From Patescibacteria group bacterium (GTDB taxonomy: Bacteria > Patescibacteriota > Minisyncoccia > Minisyncoccales > UBA10102): DNA of 8,070 nucleotides. Numbering within the stretch: position 1 is the stretch's first letter; each line of letters begins with the position of its first letter. Made by a program: the position numbers and the translations under genes. The notes beneath the pieces were generated by a model, which worked only from the letters and a program-made list of their open reading frames with translations, did no database searches and was not told the origin of the DNA. This document shows positions 1 to 6,315 of the stretch, piece by piece. The DNA lies in contig JAHIUP010000029.1 of the NCBI GenBank assembly GCA_018816925.1, forward strand, positions 1 to 8,070, in the 5' to 3' direction.

Positions 1-1041
1 CAGCGCGGAAGACCTGGAAGTCAATGGGTCCACGGCGGGATACACGCCAAGAGAGGCGAGTTCGCGGGAAAGCACAATGGTGGAGTCCAAATGGGAAAAA
101 GTTGTGGCGGGCGCGGGGTCGGTAATGTCGTCGGCTGGCACAAAGATTGCCTGCACCGAAGTAATGGAGCCCTTCTTTGTGGAGGTAATGCGTTCCTGGA
201 GCTCCCCCATTTCCGTAGCCATGGTGGGCTGATATCCTACCGCGGAAGGCATCCGCCCCAAAAGCACGGACACCTCTTGTCCCGCCTGCACAAAACGGAA
301 AATATTGTCTATAAAGAGAAGGAGGTCTTTTCGCTGTTCGTCTCGGAAATACTCTGCCATGCGGAGGGCCGACAGGGCCGTGCGGAATCTGGCTCCCGGC
401 ACCTCGTTCATCTGCCCAAACACGAGGGCGGTATTCTTGAGCACCCCGGAATCCTTCATCTCGTGGTAGAGGTCGTTTCCCTCACGCGTACGCTCCCCCA
501 CCCCGGCAAACAAAGAATATCCTCCATGCTCCTTTGCCGTGTTATGTATGAGTTCTTGTAAGAGCACTGTCTTGCCCACTCCCGCACCTCCAAACAACCC
601 TACCTTTCCTCCCTTAAGAAAAGGGGCAAGCAGGTCTATTACCTTAATACCCGTCTCAAATAAATGGGGCTCCACCTCCTGATCCTGGAAAGCAGGCGCC
701 TTCTCGTAGATGGAAGCTCGAGGGGTTCCTTCCTTGAGGGGCGCGAGTCCATCAACTGGTTCCCCGAGCACATTGAACATGCGTCCTAACACGGCCTCTC
801 CAACGGGTACGGTAATAGGACTGCCCGTATCTACCGCCTCCATCTTCCTCTGCAGGCCGTCCGTGGAATCCAAGGCGATACAGCGCACGCGATTCCCTCC
901 AAGATGCTGAGACACCTCCAGCACAAGCTTCCCTCCATCTTTTCTCTGGACCTCGAGGGCATAGCGGAGCTGGGGAAGATGTTCTTCAAACTCCACGTCA
1001 ACCACGGGACCTGTAATTTGTATAATTGTTCCTTTGTTCAT
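1..1041 (-). CDS. atpD: F1 ATP synthase subunit beta, N-terminal 347 residues (3' end outside window)
   Basis: Catalytic subunit of the F1 head, which makes ATP from ADP and phosphate (or hydrolyses it) at the alpha/beta interfaces on the cytoplasmic face of the membrane. The frame is open from an ATG at 1041 to position 1, so about the last quarter is missing. Visible landmarks: the N-terminal beta-barrel beginning MNKGTIIQITGPVVDVEF, the Walker A loop GGAGVGKT (residues 151-158), the catalytic Glu in GERTREG (E183), Walker B LLFIDN with D245, and the beta-family stretch LLGRMPSAVGYQPTMATEMG (about 260-279). The ATG overlaps the atpG stop by 4 nt (ATGA), which implies translational coupling; there is no Shine-Dalgarno. 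The visible C-terminal end reads DPLTSRSSAL, a little off the usual DPLTSTSRAL pattern. The family assignment is secure. The epsilon gene would normally follow to the left. Confidence 0.97.
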   Translation of the reverse strand, partial: MNKGTIIQITGPVVDVEFEEHLPQLRYALEVQRKDGGKLVLEVSQHLGGNRVRCIALDSTDGLQRKMEAVDTGSPITVPVGEAVLGRMFNVLGEPVDGLAPLKEGTPRASIYEKAPAFQDQEVEPHLFETGIKVIDLLAPFLKGGKVGLFGGAGVGKTVLLQELIHNTAKEHGGYSLFAGVGERTREGNDLYHEMKDSGVLKNTALVFGQMNEVPGARFRTALSALRMAEYFRDEQRKDLLLFIDNIFRFVQAGQEVSVLLGRMPSAVGYQPTMATEMGELQERITSTKKGSITSVQAIFVPADDITDPAPATTFSHLDSTIVLSRELASLGVYPAVDPLTSRSSAL

Positions 1042-1970
1042 GATTCTGTATTAAGCGCTTCCTTTGCCGTGGAAATCTCGGAGAGCTCCTGCGTGATAGC
1101 TGCCTGCCTCGCCTTATTCAGCTCTATGGTGAGACGTTCCTGAATCTCCTCCGCGTTGTCTGTTGCATTCTTCATTGCCACCATGCGGGAAGAGTGCTCG
1201 GAAGCGTTTGCCTCCAAGATGAGATGGAACACTGCCACGCGCACCAAGGAGCGTACGAGGGCTTCCCCGATGTCCCTCCCTGTAGGTTCAAGAAGGTACT
1301 CAAGGTGTTCAAGGCCCTCCTGTCCGCCTTCTTCCCGAAGAAGGGTCGCATACTTGCCTGTTTTAGGCACAATACCCTCCACGATTTCCTTGAGACGCTC
1401 CTCTTGCAAAGGCAGAAGCTGGCGTATGTCCACCTCTTGGCGAAGGGCAGAGATAAAGGTAGCAGAGCAGAAAGCAATGGTTCCATACCTGCCTTCCTCG
1501 TAGGCGGAGAGCACCCAGTCAATAACGGGAGAGGCCTCGTAGAGCGTGACCACATCAGAAAACCGCACGAACTCCGCGACAGGCGGAACCCCCCTGTACG
1601 AGAAGAAATCACGGCTCTTCCTGCCAACGGCAACCACGTCTCCCCCTTGCTCCTCTCTCCAACGCATGGCTTTTTTTAGCACGGAAGCGTTATAACTGCC
1701 TGCGAGTCCTTTATCTGACGCCACCACCACAAGACACGCCTTCTCCGAGGAGGTTCCCCCAAAAAAAGGACACGCGAGTTCGTCTACCCACCCGTGACGT
1801 CTCAAATGAAGAAGAAGCTCCAAGGACTTCCTCGCGTAGGGGCGCGAGGCCAAGGCAACCTCTTCTGCCTTGCGCATTTTGGCGGCAGCCACCATCTCCA
1901 TGGCCTTCGTCATCTGCCGGATGTTTCCCACCGCCTCCCTTTTACTCTTAAGTTGTCGTTGTGAAGCCAT
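1038..1970 (-). CDS. atpG: F1 ATP synthase subunit gamma (310 aa)
   Basis: Central stalk subunit, whose rotation inside the alpha3beta3 ring couples proton flow to catalysis. The start is placed at the ATG at 1970 because the family N-terminus begins there (MASQRQLKSKREAVGNIRQM, then TKAMEMVAAAKMRKAE). The frame stays open further upstream, but that part is out-of-frame atpA sequence. DKGLAGSYN in the middle and SEHSSRMVAMKNATDNAEE plus NKARQAAITQELSEI at the C-terminus are the conserved parts of the coiled coil. At 310 aa it is about 20 residues longer than typical (about 287). The extra sequence is mainly a charged segment after LLPLQEERL (around residues 195-225). The gene starts inside atpA (23-nt overlap) and ends with ATGA overlapping atpD. 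No clear Shine-Dalgarno is present. Confidence 0.95.
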   Translation of the reverse strand: MASQRQLKSKREAVGNIRQMTKAMEMVAAAKMRKAEEVALASRPYARKSLELLLHLRRHGWVDELACPFFGGTSSEKACLVVVASDKGLAGSYNASVLKKAMRWREEQGGDVVAVGRKSRDFFSYRGVPPVAEFVRFSDVVTLYEASPVIDWVLSAYEEGRYGTIAFCSATFISALRQEVDIRQLLPLQEERLKEIVEGIVPKTGKYATLLREEGGQEGLEHLEYLLEPTGRDIGEALVRSLVRVAVFHLILEANASEHSSRMVAMKNATDNAEEIQERLTIELNKARQAAITQELSEISTAKEALNTES

Positions 1971-3504
1971 GTTCTTGAAGAAGTTCTTCCAGGACCTTGG
2001 CGAGCTCCTTCCTCGCTGGTTCCTCAAACTTCCCGCTTGTACGTATCTCCTTGAGGAGTTCGGAATGCAAGTTTCTAAGCCGTTCGAGCAGGGCCTCCAC
2101 AAAATCCTTGACGCGTTCGAGAGGAACCTTATCAAGATACCCCTCTACTCCGGCAAATAGAACCGCAACCTGCTGTTCCGTGGGAAGCGGAGCGTACTGC
2201 TCTTGCTTGAGCAGTTCCATGAGGCGAGCGCCTCTGTCAATGCGTCTTCTCGTGGCCTCATCAAGCTCGGAGGCAAACTGAGCAAAGGCGGCCAGCTCCT
2301 GGTACTGGGCAAGCTCAAGCTTCAACTGGGAAGCCACCGATTTCATTGCCTTGGTCTGGGCCGCTGACCCCACGCGCGAAACGGAAAGCCCGATGTTCAC
2401 CGCGGGCCTCTGGCCTTGCGCAAACAGGTCGCTCTCCAGATAAATCTGTCCGTCTGTTATAGAAATAATGTTCGTGGGAATGTAGGAGGACACGTCTCCA
2501 AGCTGCGTCTCCACAATGGGGAGCGCGGTAAGGGACCCTCCTCCCTGCTCGGGGGCGAGTTTGGAAGCCCGCTCGAGAAGCCGGGAGTGGAGATAAAAGA
2601 TGTCTCCCGGGTACGCCTCCCGTCCCGGTGGCCTGCGAAGAAGCAGGGCAATCTGCCTCCACGCCCACGCGTGCTTGGAGAGGTCATCATATATGATAAG
2701 CGCGTCTTTCCCCTTGTCTCTGAAGTATTCTGCAATGCTGCAGCCCGCAAAAGGAGCCACGTACCAGAGAGATACGGGGTCTGCCGCCCCTGCTACCACT
2801 ACCACGGTATACTCCATTGCCCCGCGCTCGGAGAGCTCTTGCACCATTTGGGCAACCTTGGAATACTTCTGCCCTATTGCCACGTACACGCATATGGGAC
2901 GGCTCTCTTCGGGCTCATGAAGCTGATTGAGAATGGTATCCACCACGAGGGCGGTCTTGCCGATCTGCCTGTCCCCTATGATAAGCTCCCGCTGTCCCCT
3001 CCCAATGGGAATTGCCGCATCAATAACCTTCATACCTGTGGCAAGCGGAGTATCCACGGACTTACGTTCAATAACGGAAGGCGCCTTGCGCTCCACGGGC
3101 AAGGTCTCCAGCTTCCCGCCGGAAGAAAGGGGGCCCTTGCCATCCAAGGGATCCCCCAAAGGATTTACCACACGCCCCTTCAGTCCCTCTCCCACGGGCA
3201 CGGAAAGCACCTTGCCGGTCCTCCGCACCACGTCTCCCTCCTGCACGGTGCTGGCGTCTCCCAGCACCACGGCTCCCACTGTGTACTCTTCCAAACTCAA
3301 CACGAGAGCAGAACATGAAGGAATATCAGGGTCAGCGGGCCACTTCGTGATAGTCACCATCTCGGCTGCCATTGCGCCAGGCAATCCTTCTATCTGCACA
3401 ACGCCATCTCCCACAGAGACCACCCTGCCTATCTCCTCCTTATCCACTTTCAGCTCTACCCCTTCAAGCTGCTTTTTGAATGCGTCAAGAAAACCCTTTT
3501 CCAT
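1948..3504 (-). CDS. atpA: F1 ATP synthase subunit alpha (518 aa)
   Basis: Non-catalytic nucleotide-binding subunit of the F1 hexamer. It shows IGRVVSVGDGVVQIEGLPGA near the N-terminus, a Walker A loop GDRQIGKT (residues 177-184; the usual form is GDRQTGKT), IIYDDLSKHAWAWRQ in the Walker B area (about 270-284), LLLRRPPGREAYPGD (287-301), and the arginine finger in SVSRVG (R377) that reaches the beta catalytic site. Length is normal for the family (about 500-520). The ATG at 3504 lies 3 nt after the atpH stop, and the upstream bases hold no proper Shine-Dalgarno, so translation probably depends on coupling. The C-terminus ends in a TTTT run of threonines, and its last codons overlap the atpG start. 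Substitutions such as GQKYSKVAQ for the commoner GQKRSTVAQ are mild lineage variation. Confidence 0.97.
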   Translation of the reverse strand: MEKGFLDAFKKQLEGVELKVDKEEIGRVVSVGDGVVQIEGLPGAMAAEMVTITKWPADPDIPSCSALVLSLEEYTVGAVVLGDASTVQEGDVVRRTGKVLSVPVGEGLKGRVVNPLGDPLDGKGPLSSGGKLETLPVERKAPSVIERKSVDTPLATGMKVIDAAIPIGRGQRELIIGDRQIGKTALVVDTILNQLHEPEESRPICVYVAIGQKYSKVAQMVQELSERGAMEYTVVVVAGAADPVSLWYVAPFAGCSIAEYFRDKGKDALIIYDDLSKHAWAWRQIALLLRRPPGREAYPGDIFYLHSRLLERASKLAPEQGGGSLTALPIVETQLGDVSSYIPTNIISITDGQIYLESDLFAQGQRPAVNIGLSVSRVGSAAQTKAMKSVASQLKLELAQYQELAAFAQFASELDEATRRRIDRGARLMELLKQEQYAPLPTEQQVAVLFAGVEGYLDKVPLERVKDFVEALLERLRNLHSELLKEIRTSGKFEEPARKELAKVLEELLQEHGFTTTT

Positions 3505-3507
3505 ACA

Positions 3508-3897
3508 TTATGAAAAAATTGCTCTCTGTATCTTTCTCATCTTTTCTCCAAGGGTTCCATCTATGAGATGATGGTTCCCAAGGAACACTGCCATGCCCCC
3601 GCCCACTTCAGGACGCACCTGCTCTTGAAGGACAAAGCCCAAAGAAGAAAGGGCTTTTGCGGCATTTGCTTTTTCTTCCTTCCCCAAGGAGGAAGCTACC
3701 ACCACCGTGCCCTGCTCCCCTTTGCGCTCTTTGAGAAGACGCTCGGTCTCTCGCAGCACGGCGCCTGCCGCCTTCAAGTCGCCCCTCCGCTTGAGCAAGA
3801 AATGAAAACGCTGTGCCACCTTGGGGGCCTCTTTTGCCGGGACCTTGTTAAGCACCTCAAATAAGGCGCGAGCGTAGGTTTGTATCTTGGATTCCAT
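3508..3897 (-). CDS. atpH: F1 ATP synthase subunit delta, short form (129 aa)
   Basis: Peripheral stalk subunit that joins the b subunits to the top of the alpha3beta3 head. Evidence is position (between atpF and atpA), the N-terminal YARALFEVL motif (residues 8-16), and the C-terminal VRPEVGGGMAVFLGNHHLIDG (about 93-113), which matches the family signature V(R)P.L.GG..V..G...IDGS. At 129 aa it is about 50 residues shorter than classical delta or OSCP subunits (about 175-180). The shortening falls in the N-terminal helical domain, while both diagnostic ends remain in one frame, so this looks like a genuine compact form and not a broken gene. It starts 5 nt after the atpF stop with no Shine-Dalgarno and ends 3 nt before atpA. 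Confidence 0.88.
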   Translation of the reverse strand: MESKIQTYARALFEVLNKVPAKEAPKVAQRFHFLLKRRGDLKAAGAVLRETERLLKERKGEQGTVVVASSLGKEEKANAAKALSSLGFVLQEQVRPEVGGGMAVFLGNHHLIDGTLGEKMRKIQRAIFS

Positions 3898-3902
3898 AAA
3901 GA

Positions 3903-4409
3903 TTACGCGTTGCTAGTAAGCTCTGCGAGGACTTCGCGTGCCATGCGCTCCTCTCCCTTGCTGTCCATACTCCGTTCCAGAATCTTTCCTGCCGCCAGCA
4001 AGGCAAGTCGCACGGCTTCCTCCTGCGCCTCCCCCAGGGTCGCTTCCCGCAACTGCTTAGCCTGCAATTCAGCTTTGGAGAGAATCACCCCTGCCTTGCG
4101 TTCCGCTTCCTTAAGCATGGTGCGCTCCTGATCTACCGCATCTCTTCTTGTCTTGCCAAGAAGTTCTCCTGCTTCCTTGCGGCTTGCTCCCAACACTCTC
4201 TTCCCTGCTTCCCCCACCCTTATGAGCTCGCGTTCCGCCTTGTCTCGAAGTTCAAGCCCCTCCGCGATGCGCTTCCTACGCTTCTCCATGAGAGCCAGAA
4301 GGGGGCGGAACACGAACCACGCGAGCACTCCAGCTACGATGCCGAAATTTACCGCTTGGGCTACAAGCAGTTTCCAGTCAATGCCCAATTGTGCGAATAA
4401 ATCACTCAT
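3903..4409 (-). CDS. atpF: F0 ATP synthase subunit b (168 aa)
   Basis: Peripheral stalk (stator) subunit: one N-terminal membrane helix anchors it beside subunit a, and a long cytoplasmic coiled coil reaches up to delta. The sequence shows the family pattern, with MSDLFAQLGIDWKLLVAQAV followed by a hydrophobic helix (about residues 13-35, NFGIVAGVLAWFVF), the conserved RPLLALMEKRRKRI exit, then an alanine-, glutamate- and lysine-rich heptad region to the end. Length is normal (about 155-175). The ATG at 4409 is supported by a TAG four codons upstream in the same frame, leaving only ATTCGTATTATT between them and no Shine-Dalgarno. It follows atpE after an unusually long 102-nt gap. Only one b-type gene is visible, so a b2 homodimer is expected. 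Confidence 0.95.
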   Translation of the reverse strand: MSDLFAQLGIDWKLLVAQAVNFGIVAGVLAWFVFRPLLALMEKRRKRIAEGLELRDKAERELIRVGEAGKRVLGASRKEAGELLGKTRRDAVDQERTMLKEAERKAGVILSKAELQAKQLREATLGEAQEEAVRLALLAAGKILERSMDSKGEERMAREVLAELTSNA

Positions 4410-4481
4410 AATAATACGAATCTACAAATGGGCGGATGCCGCGAAAGGAAGAGACGAGGAAATACTGCTTTCCAGGAAGCT

Positions 4482-4509
4482 CTCGGAGGCCGTTTGGCAT
4501 GGTTCCGAG
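4482..4509 (-). promoter_or_regulatory. Stem-loop just after the atpE stop codon
   Basis: On the transcribed strand, CTCGGA and TCCGAG form a 6-bp stem enclosing a smaller GCC-AAAC-GGC hairpin. The structure begins 2 nt after the atpE stop, inside the only long gap of the operon (102 nt). There is no U-tract, so it is not an intrinsic terminator. A role in protecting the 3' end of upstream mRNA or in processing, raising the c-subunit dose, is inferred. Confidence 0.4.
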
Positions 4510-4511
4510 CG

Positions 4512-4739
4512 TCAAACAAACTTAATAATCAAGGCCACCACGAGCGCGTAAATGGCAATAGCTTCAGCAAAGGCAATGGCGAGAATCATTGCGGTCTGTA
4601 CCTTGTTAGCCGCCTCTGGATTCCTTCCGATTGCCTCCATCGCCTTGCCCGCGAGTATTCCAATGCCAAGGCCTGGTCCAAGCGCACCAAGGCCTATGGC
4701 GATGGCCGCCGCAAAAGATCGAGCTGCTTCAAGTTCCAT
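4512..4739 (-). CDS. atpE: F0 ATP synthase subunit c, rotor ring proteolipid (75 aa)
   Basis: Hairpin of two membrane helices; many copies form the rotating ring that carries protons. The sequence has the typical layout: helix 1 with the glycine-rich packing stretch ALGPGLGIGILAGKA (residues 19-33), the polar loop GRNPEA (38-43), and helix 2 with the ion-binding carboxylate E59 in AIAFAEAIAIYALV. Length is standard. The residues that coordinate sodium in Na+-type rings (Gln in helix 1; Ser and Thr after the Glu) are replaced by I, A and I, so a proton ring is expected. The gene begins 28 nt after the atpB stop behind an AT-rich leader (AATATATTTTT) with no Shine-Dalgarno. It uses TGA as a stop; the protein ends at the expected IIKFV. 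Confidence 0.96.
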   Translation of the reverse strand: MELEAARSFAAAIAIGLGALGPGLGIGILAGKAMEAIGRNPEAANKVQTAMILAIAFAEAIAIYALVVALIIKFV

Positions 4740-4767
4740 AAAAATATATTGGGGAAAATTTAGTTCG

Positions 4768-5523
4768 TTAATGTTCGACCGTTTCCGTAGCTATTTTCAG
4801 GAATATCAAAGTAAGCATAGCAAAAATAAAGGCCTGGATAAAGCCCACGAATATCTCCAGGGCAAAGAAGGGAACGGGTACGATAACAGGCACTAAGGCC
4901 ATGGTCACCACGAGCAGCACCTCTCCCGCAAACACGTTCCCAAATAGACGAAAGGAAAAGGAGAGTACCTTTGCGAATTCACTTACGAGTTCCAAGAGAC
5001 CCACAAATATCTGGACCGGACCCCCACGAAACTGGAAGAATTTGGAAAGATAGGAGAAGAACCCAAGTCGCCTCATACCATAGAGTTGAACTGCGAACAC
5101 AGACACCAAAGCAAGAGCGAGGGTGGTGTTAAGGTCGCTGTTCGCGGAACGCAGAAGAGGCACGAACGCGCTCTCTCCCCCATGCACCTGCTCAAGTCCA
5201 ATCGCGCCCACGCCAGGGAGGATACCCATCCAGTTGTTAAGAAGAATAAATAGGAAGAAGGCGGCAACAAGAGGAAAGAACCGCTTCGCCTGGTCCCGGT
5301 CTCCCCCAAGCACTTGAGAACCAAAATCCAGCATTCCTCCCACCACAATCTCCGCCCCGTTCTGGAGCTTCCCTGGCATCAAACGAAGGGAACGCACAAG
5401 AAAAAGCCCGCCTCCGACAAGGAGAACGGCCGTGAAAAAGGAAAGAAGAAAGCTGTTGGAGACGGGGAACGCCCCAATGTGCCCTATAATCTCCGGCTGC
5501 AAGCTGATATGTATTCCCTCCAT
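4768..5523 (-). CDS. atpB: F0 ATP synthase subunit a, proton channel (251 aa)
   Basis: Integral membrane stator subunit that provides the two proton half-channels next to the c ring. Key evidence is the conserved arginine in the helix SFSFRLFGNVFAGE (R192, equivalent to the essential Arg210 of E. coli). Several hydrophobic segments are visible (about residues 23-43, 83-104, 132-148, 170-190, 197-220 and 222-246), as is the NNWMGILPG motif (96-104). The C-terminal FVGFIQAFIFAMLTLIFL is typical. Length is within the usual range (about 240-270). It is the first gene of the operon; no atpI is seen upstream. The ATG at 5523 lies about 6 nt after the predicted transcription start, so the mRNA would be almost leaderless. 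Confidence 0.95.
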   Translation of the reverse strand: MEGIHISLQPEIIGHIGAFPVSNSFLLSFFTAVLLVGGGLFLVRSLRLMPGKLQNGAEIVVGGMLDFGSQVLGGDRDQAKRFFPLVAAFFLFILLNNWMGILPGVGAIGLEQVHGGESAFVPLLRSANSDLNTTLALALVSVFAVQLYGMRRLGFFSYLSKFFQFRGGPVQIFVGLLELVSEFAKVLSFSFRLFGNVFAGEVLLVVTMALVPVIVPVPFFALEIFVGFIQAFIFAMLTLIFLKIATETVEH

Positions 5524-5536
5524 AGGTATCGCAACC

Positions 5537-5565
5537 AGTATAGAGCAAAGATATAAATTTGTAAA
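5537..5565 (-). promoter_or_regulatory. Predicted sigma70-type promoter of the ATP synthase operon
   Basis: Minus-strand -35 TTTACA (5560-5565; consensus TTGACA), an exact 17-bp spacer, and -10 TATACT (5537-5542; consensus TATAAT). The expected start is near A5529-G5530, only about 6 nt before the atpB ATG at 5523. Elements and spacing are read directly; activity is inferred. Confidence 0.7.
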
Positions 5566-5583
5566 TAGCTTTGAGGGAAGAAA

Positions 5584-5598
5584 TCTGATTCCATCAGA
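5584..5598 (-). terminator. Weak terminator-like hairpin between the TA module and the ATP synthase operon
   Basis: On the transcribed strand, TCTGAT-GGA-ATCAGA forms a 6-bp stem with a 3-nt loop, followed by TTTCTTCC. It lies 113 nt after the antitoxin stop and just upstream of the atp -35 element, where a terminator isolating the two units would be expected. The short, AU-rich stem and interrupted T run make it weak. Confidence 0.3.
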
Positions 5599-5710
5599 AA
5601 CTTTCTCCTCACTCTAATTCCCAGTTAAAATACTCCGTAATGCGACTAAGATAGAGATATTTAAACGCGGTTCCCTTAATACTAGTACACGAAATTAGAA
5701 TCTATTTGAG

Positions 5711-5992
5711 CTAAAGCGAAACCTCTCTCATCTTCCTACTTGAGTGCTGATGCAGAAGGGAACTGATAAAGGTTTGGTACGGCAACCCCTTCTCTGCGGC
5801 CAGAGCTTTGATCTTTTGGAGGTCGCGTTCTGAAAGGCGAATATTGATATTGCGCGGCTTACTCAAGGTGTACCTCGCATACTGTTGGTAGACCCTCTTT
5901 GCTTTTTCGGCACCCTTAACCCGCTTGAGCTTTCCTGCCTCAAACGCTTCAAAAATCTCTCTTTCTCCCTTGTCCATCTTTATACTGCCCAT
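5711..5992 (-). CDS. CopG/BrnA-like ribbon-helix-helix antitoxin (93 aa)
   Basis: Probable antitoxin of the module encoded with the upstream toxin, which it should bind and neutralise while repressing their shared promoter. The C-terminal half carries a ribbon-helix-helix DNA-binding fold: a beta strand NINIRLSERD (residues 48-57), a helix DLQKIKALAAEKG (57-69) and then LPYQTFISSLLHQHS (70-84). The LPYQTxISSLLH wording is characteristic of CopG-type antitoxins paired with BrnT-like toxins. The N-terminal part (1-40) is charged and helical and probably contacts the toxin. It starts 2 nt after the toxin stop, indicating an operon and translational coupling. An internal ATG at residue 6 is an alternative start. 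No good Shine-Dalgarno is seen for either. Confidence 0.85.
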   Translation of the reverse strand: MGSIKMDKGEREIFEAFEAGKLKRVKGAEKAKRVYQQYARYTLSKPRNINIRLSERDLQKIKALAAEKGLPYQTFISSLLHQHSSRKMREVSL

Positions 5993-5994
5993 AA

Positions 5995-6270
5995 TTACTT
6001 ATTAGTTATATACTGCTTTGTTGCCTTTCGACTTGGAATAATGGTTTTGAGAAACACCTTTTCTTCGTCTTCCACAAATGGAACGAGGTAGGCATAATCT
6101 TCTATCTGTACAATAAATACGTCCTGGTTTGGATATTTTGCTTTATTGGGATGTTCCATTATATCCAAAAGGTATCCACCCTCGATCGCTATAAGTACTT
6201 CTTCAAAACTGATACCTCGTTCTTGGAGTAATCGTCCGTTCTTCTCCGAATCCCAGTCAAAATACCGCAT
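5995..6270 (-). CDS. BrnT-family (DUF497-like) toxin (91 aa)
   Basis: Probable ribonuclease-like toxin of a type II toxin-antitoxin module. It matches the BrnT family layout: N-terminal FDWDSEKNGRLLQERGISFEE (residues 4-24, the W-x-x-x-K...GISFEE signature), a central aromatic strand region with VFIVQIEDYAYLVPFVED (51-68), and the terminal KTIIPSRKATKQY (75-87), equivalent to the ISARKA element. Length is usual for the family (about 90). It is the first gene of the pair, the order normally seen for BrnT-BrnA. The ATG at 6270 is 6 nt from a strong -10 box, so translation from a leaderless mRNA is predicted. Local base composition is clearly AT-richer than the ATP synthase genes, compatible with acquisition by transfer. 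The assignment is by motif recognition; RNase activity is family knowledge only. Confidence 0.82.
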   Translation of the reverse strand: MRYFDWDSEKNGRLLQERGISFEEVLIAIEGGYLLDIMEHPNKAKYPNQDVFIVQIEDYAYLVPFVEDEEKVFLKTIIPSRKATKQYITNK

Positions 6271-6271
6271 A

Positions 6272-6315
6272 TATACATTGTATACTTAGCACATATGTAT
6301 GTCAATAGTATATAC
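6272..6315 (-). promoter_or_regulatory. Toxin-antitoxin promoter with candidate operator palindromes
   Basis: Minus-strand -35 TTGACA (6300-6305, perfect), 17-bp spacer, -10 TACAAT (6277-6282). The -10 lies inside a 13-bp palindrome, TATACA-T-TGTATA (6272-6284). Two more palindromes flank it: ACATATGT (6291-6298, in the spacer) and GTATATAC (6308-6315, upstream of -35). Such placement fits repression by the ribbon-helix-helix antitoxin. The predicted start falls on or next to the toxin ATG at 6270. Confidence 0.72.

Noticed and set aside
1971..2135. N-terminal extension of gamma from an ATG at 2135
   Set aside because: The extra residues are out-of-frame atpA sequence, rich in Arg and Ser, without family similarity. 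The conserved gamma N-terminus begins at 1970.
2416..3571. Long plus-strand reading frames opposite atpA
   Set aside because: They mirror the alpha coding sequence, are low-complexity in composition, and match no known family; they are antisense shadows of a secure gene.
4740..4770. Second promoter directly before atpE (TTAACG, 17 bp, TATATT)
   Set aside because: The -10 would end only 3 nt before the ATG, placing the transcription start inside the gene, and the -35 is poor.
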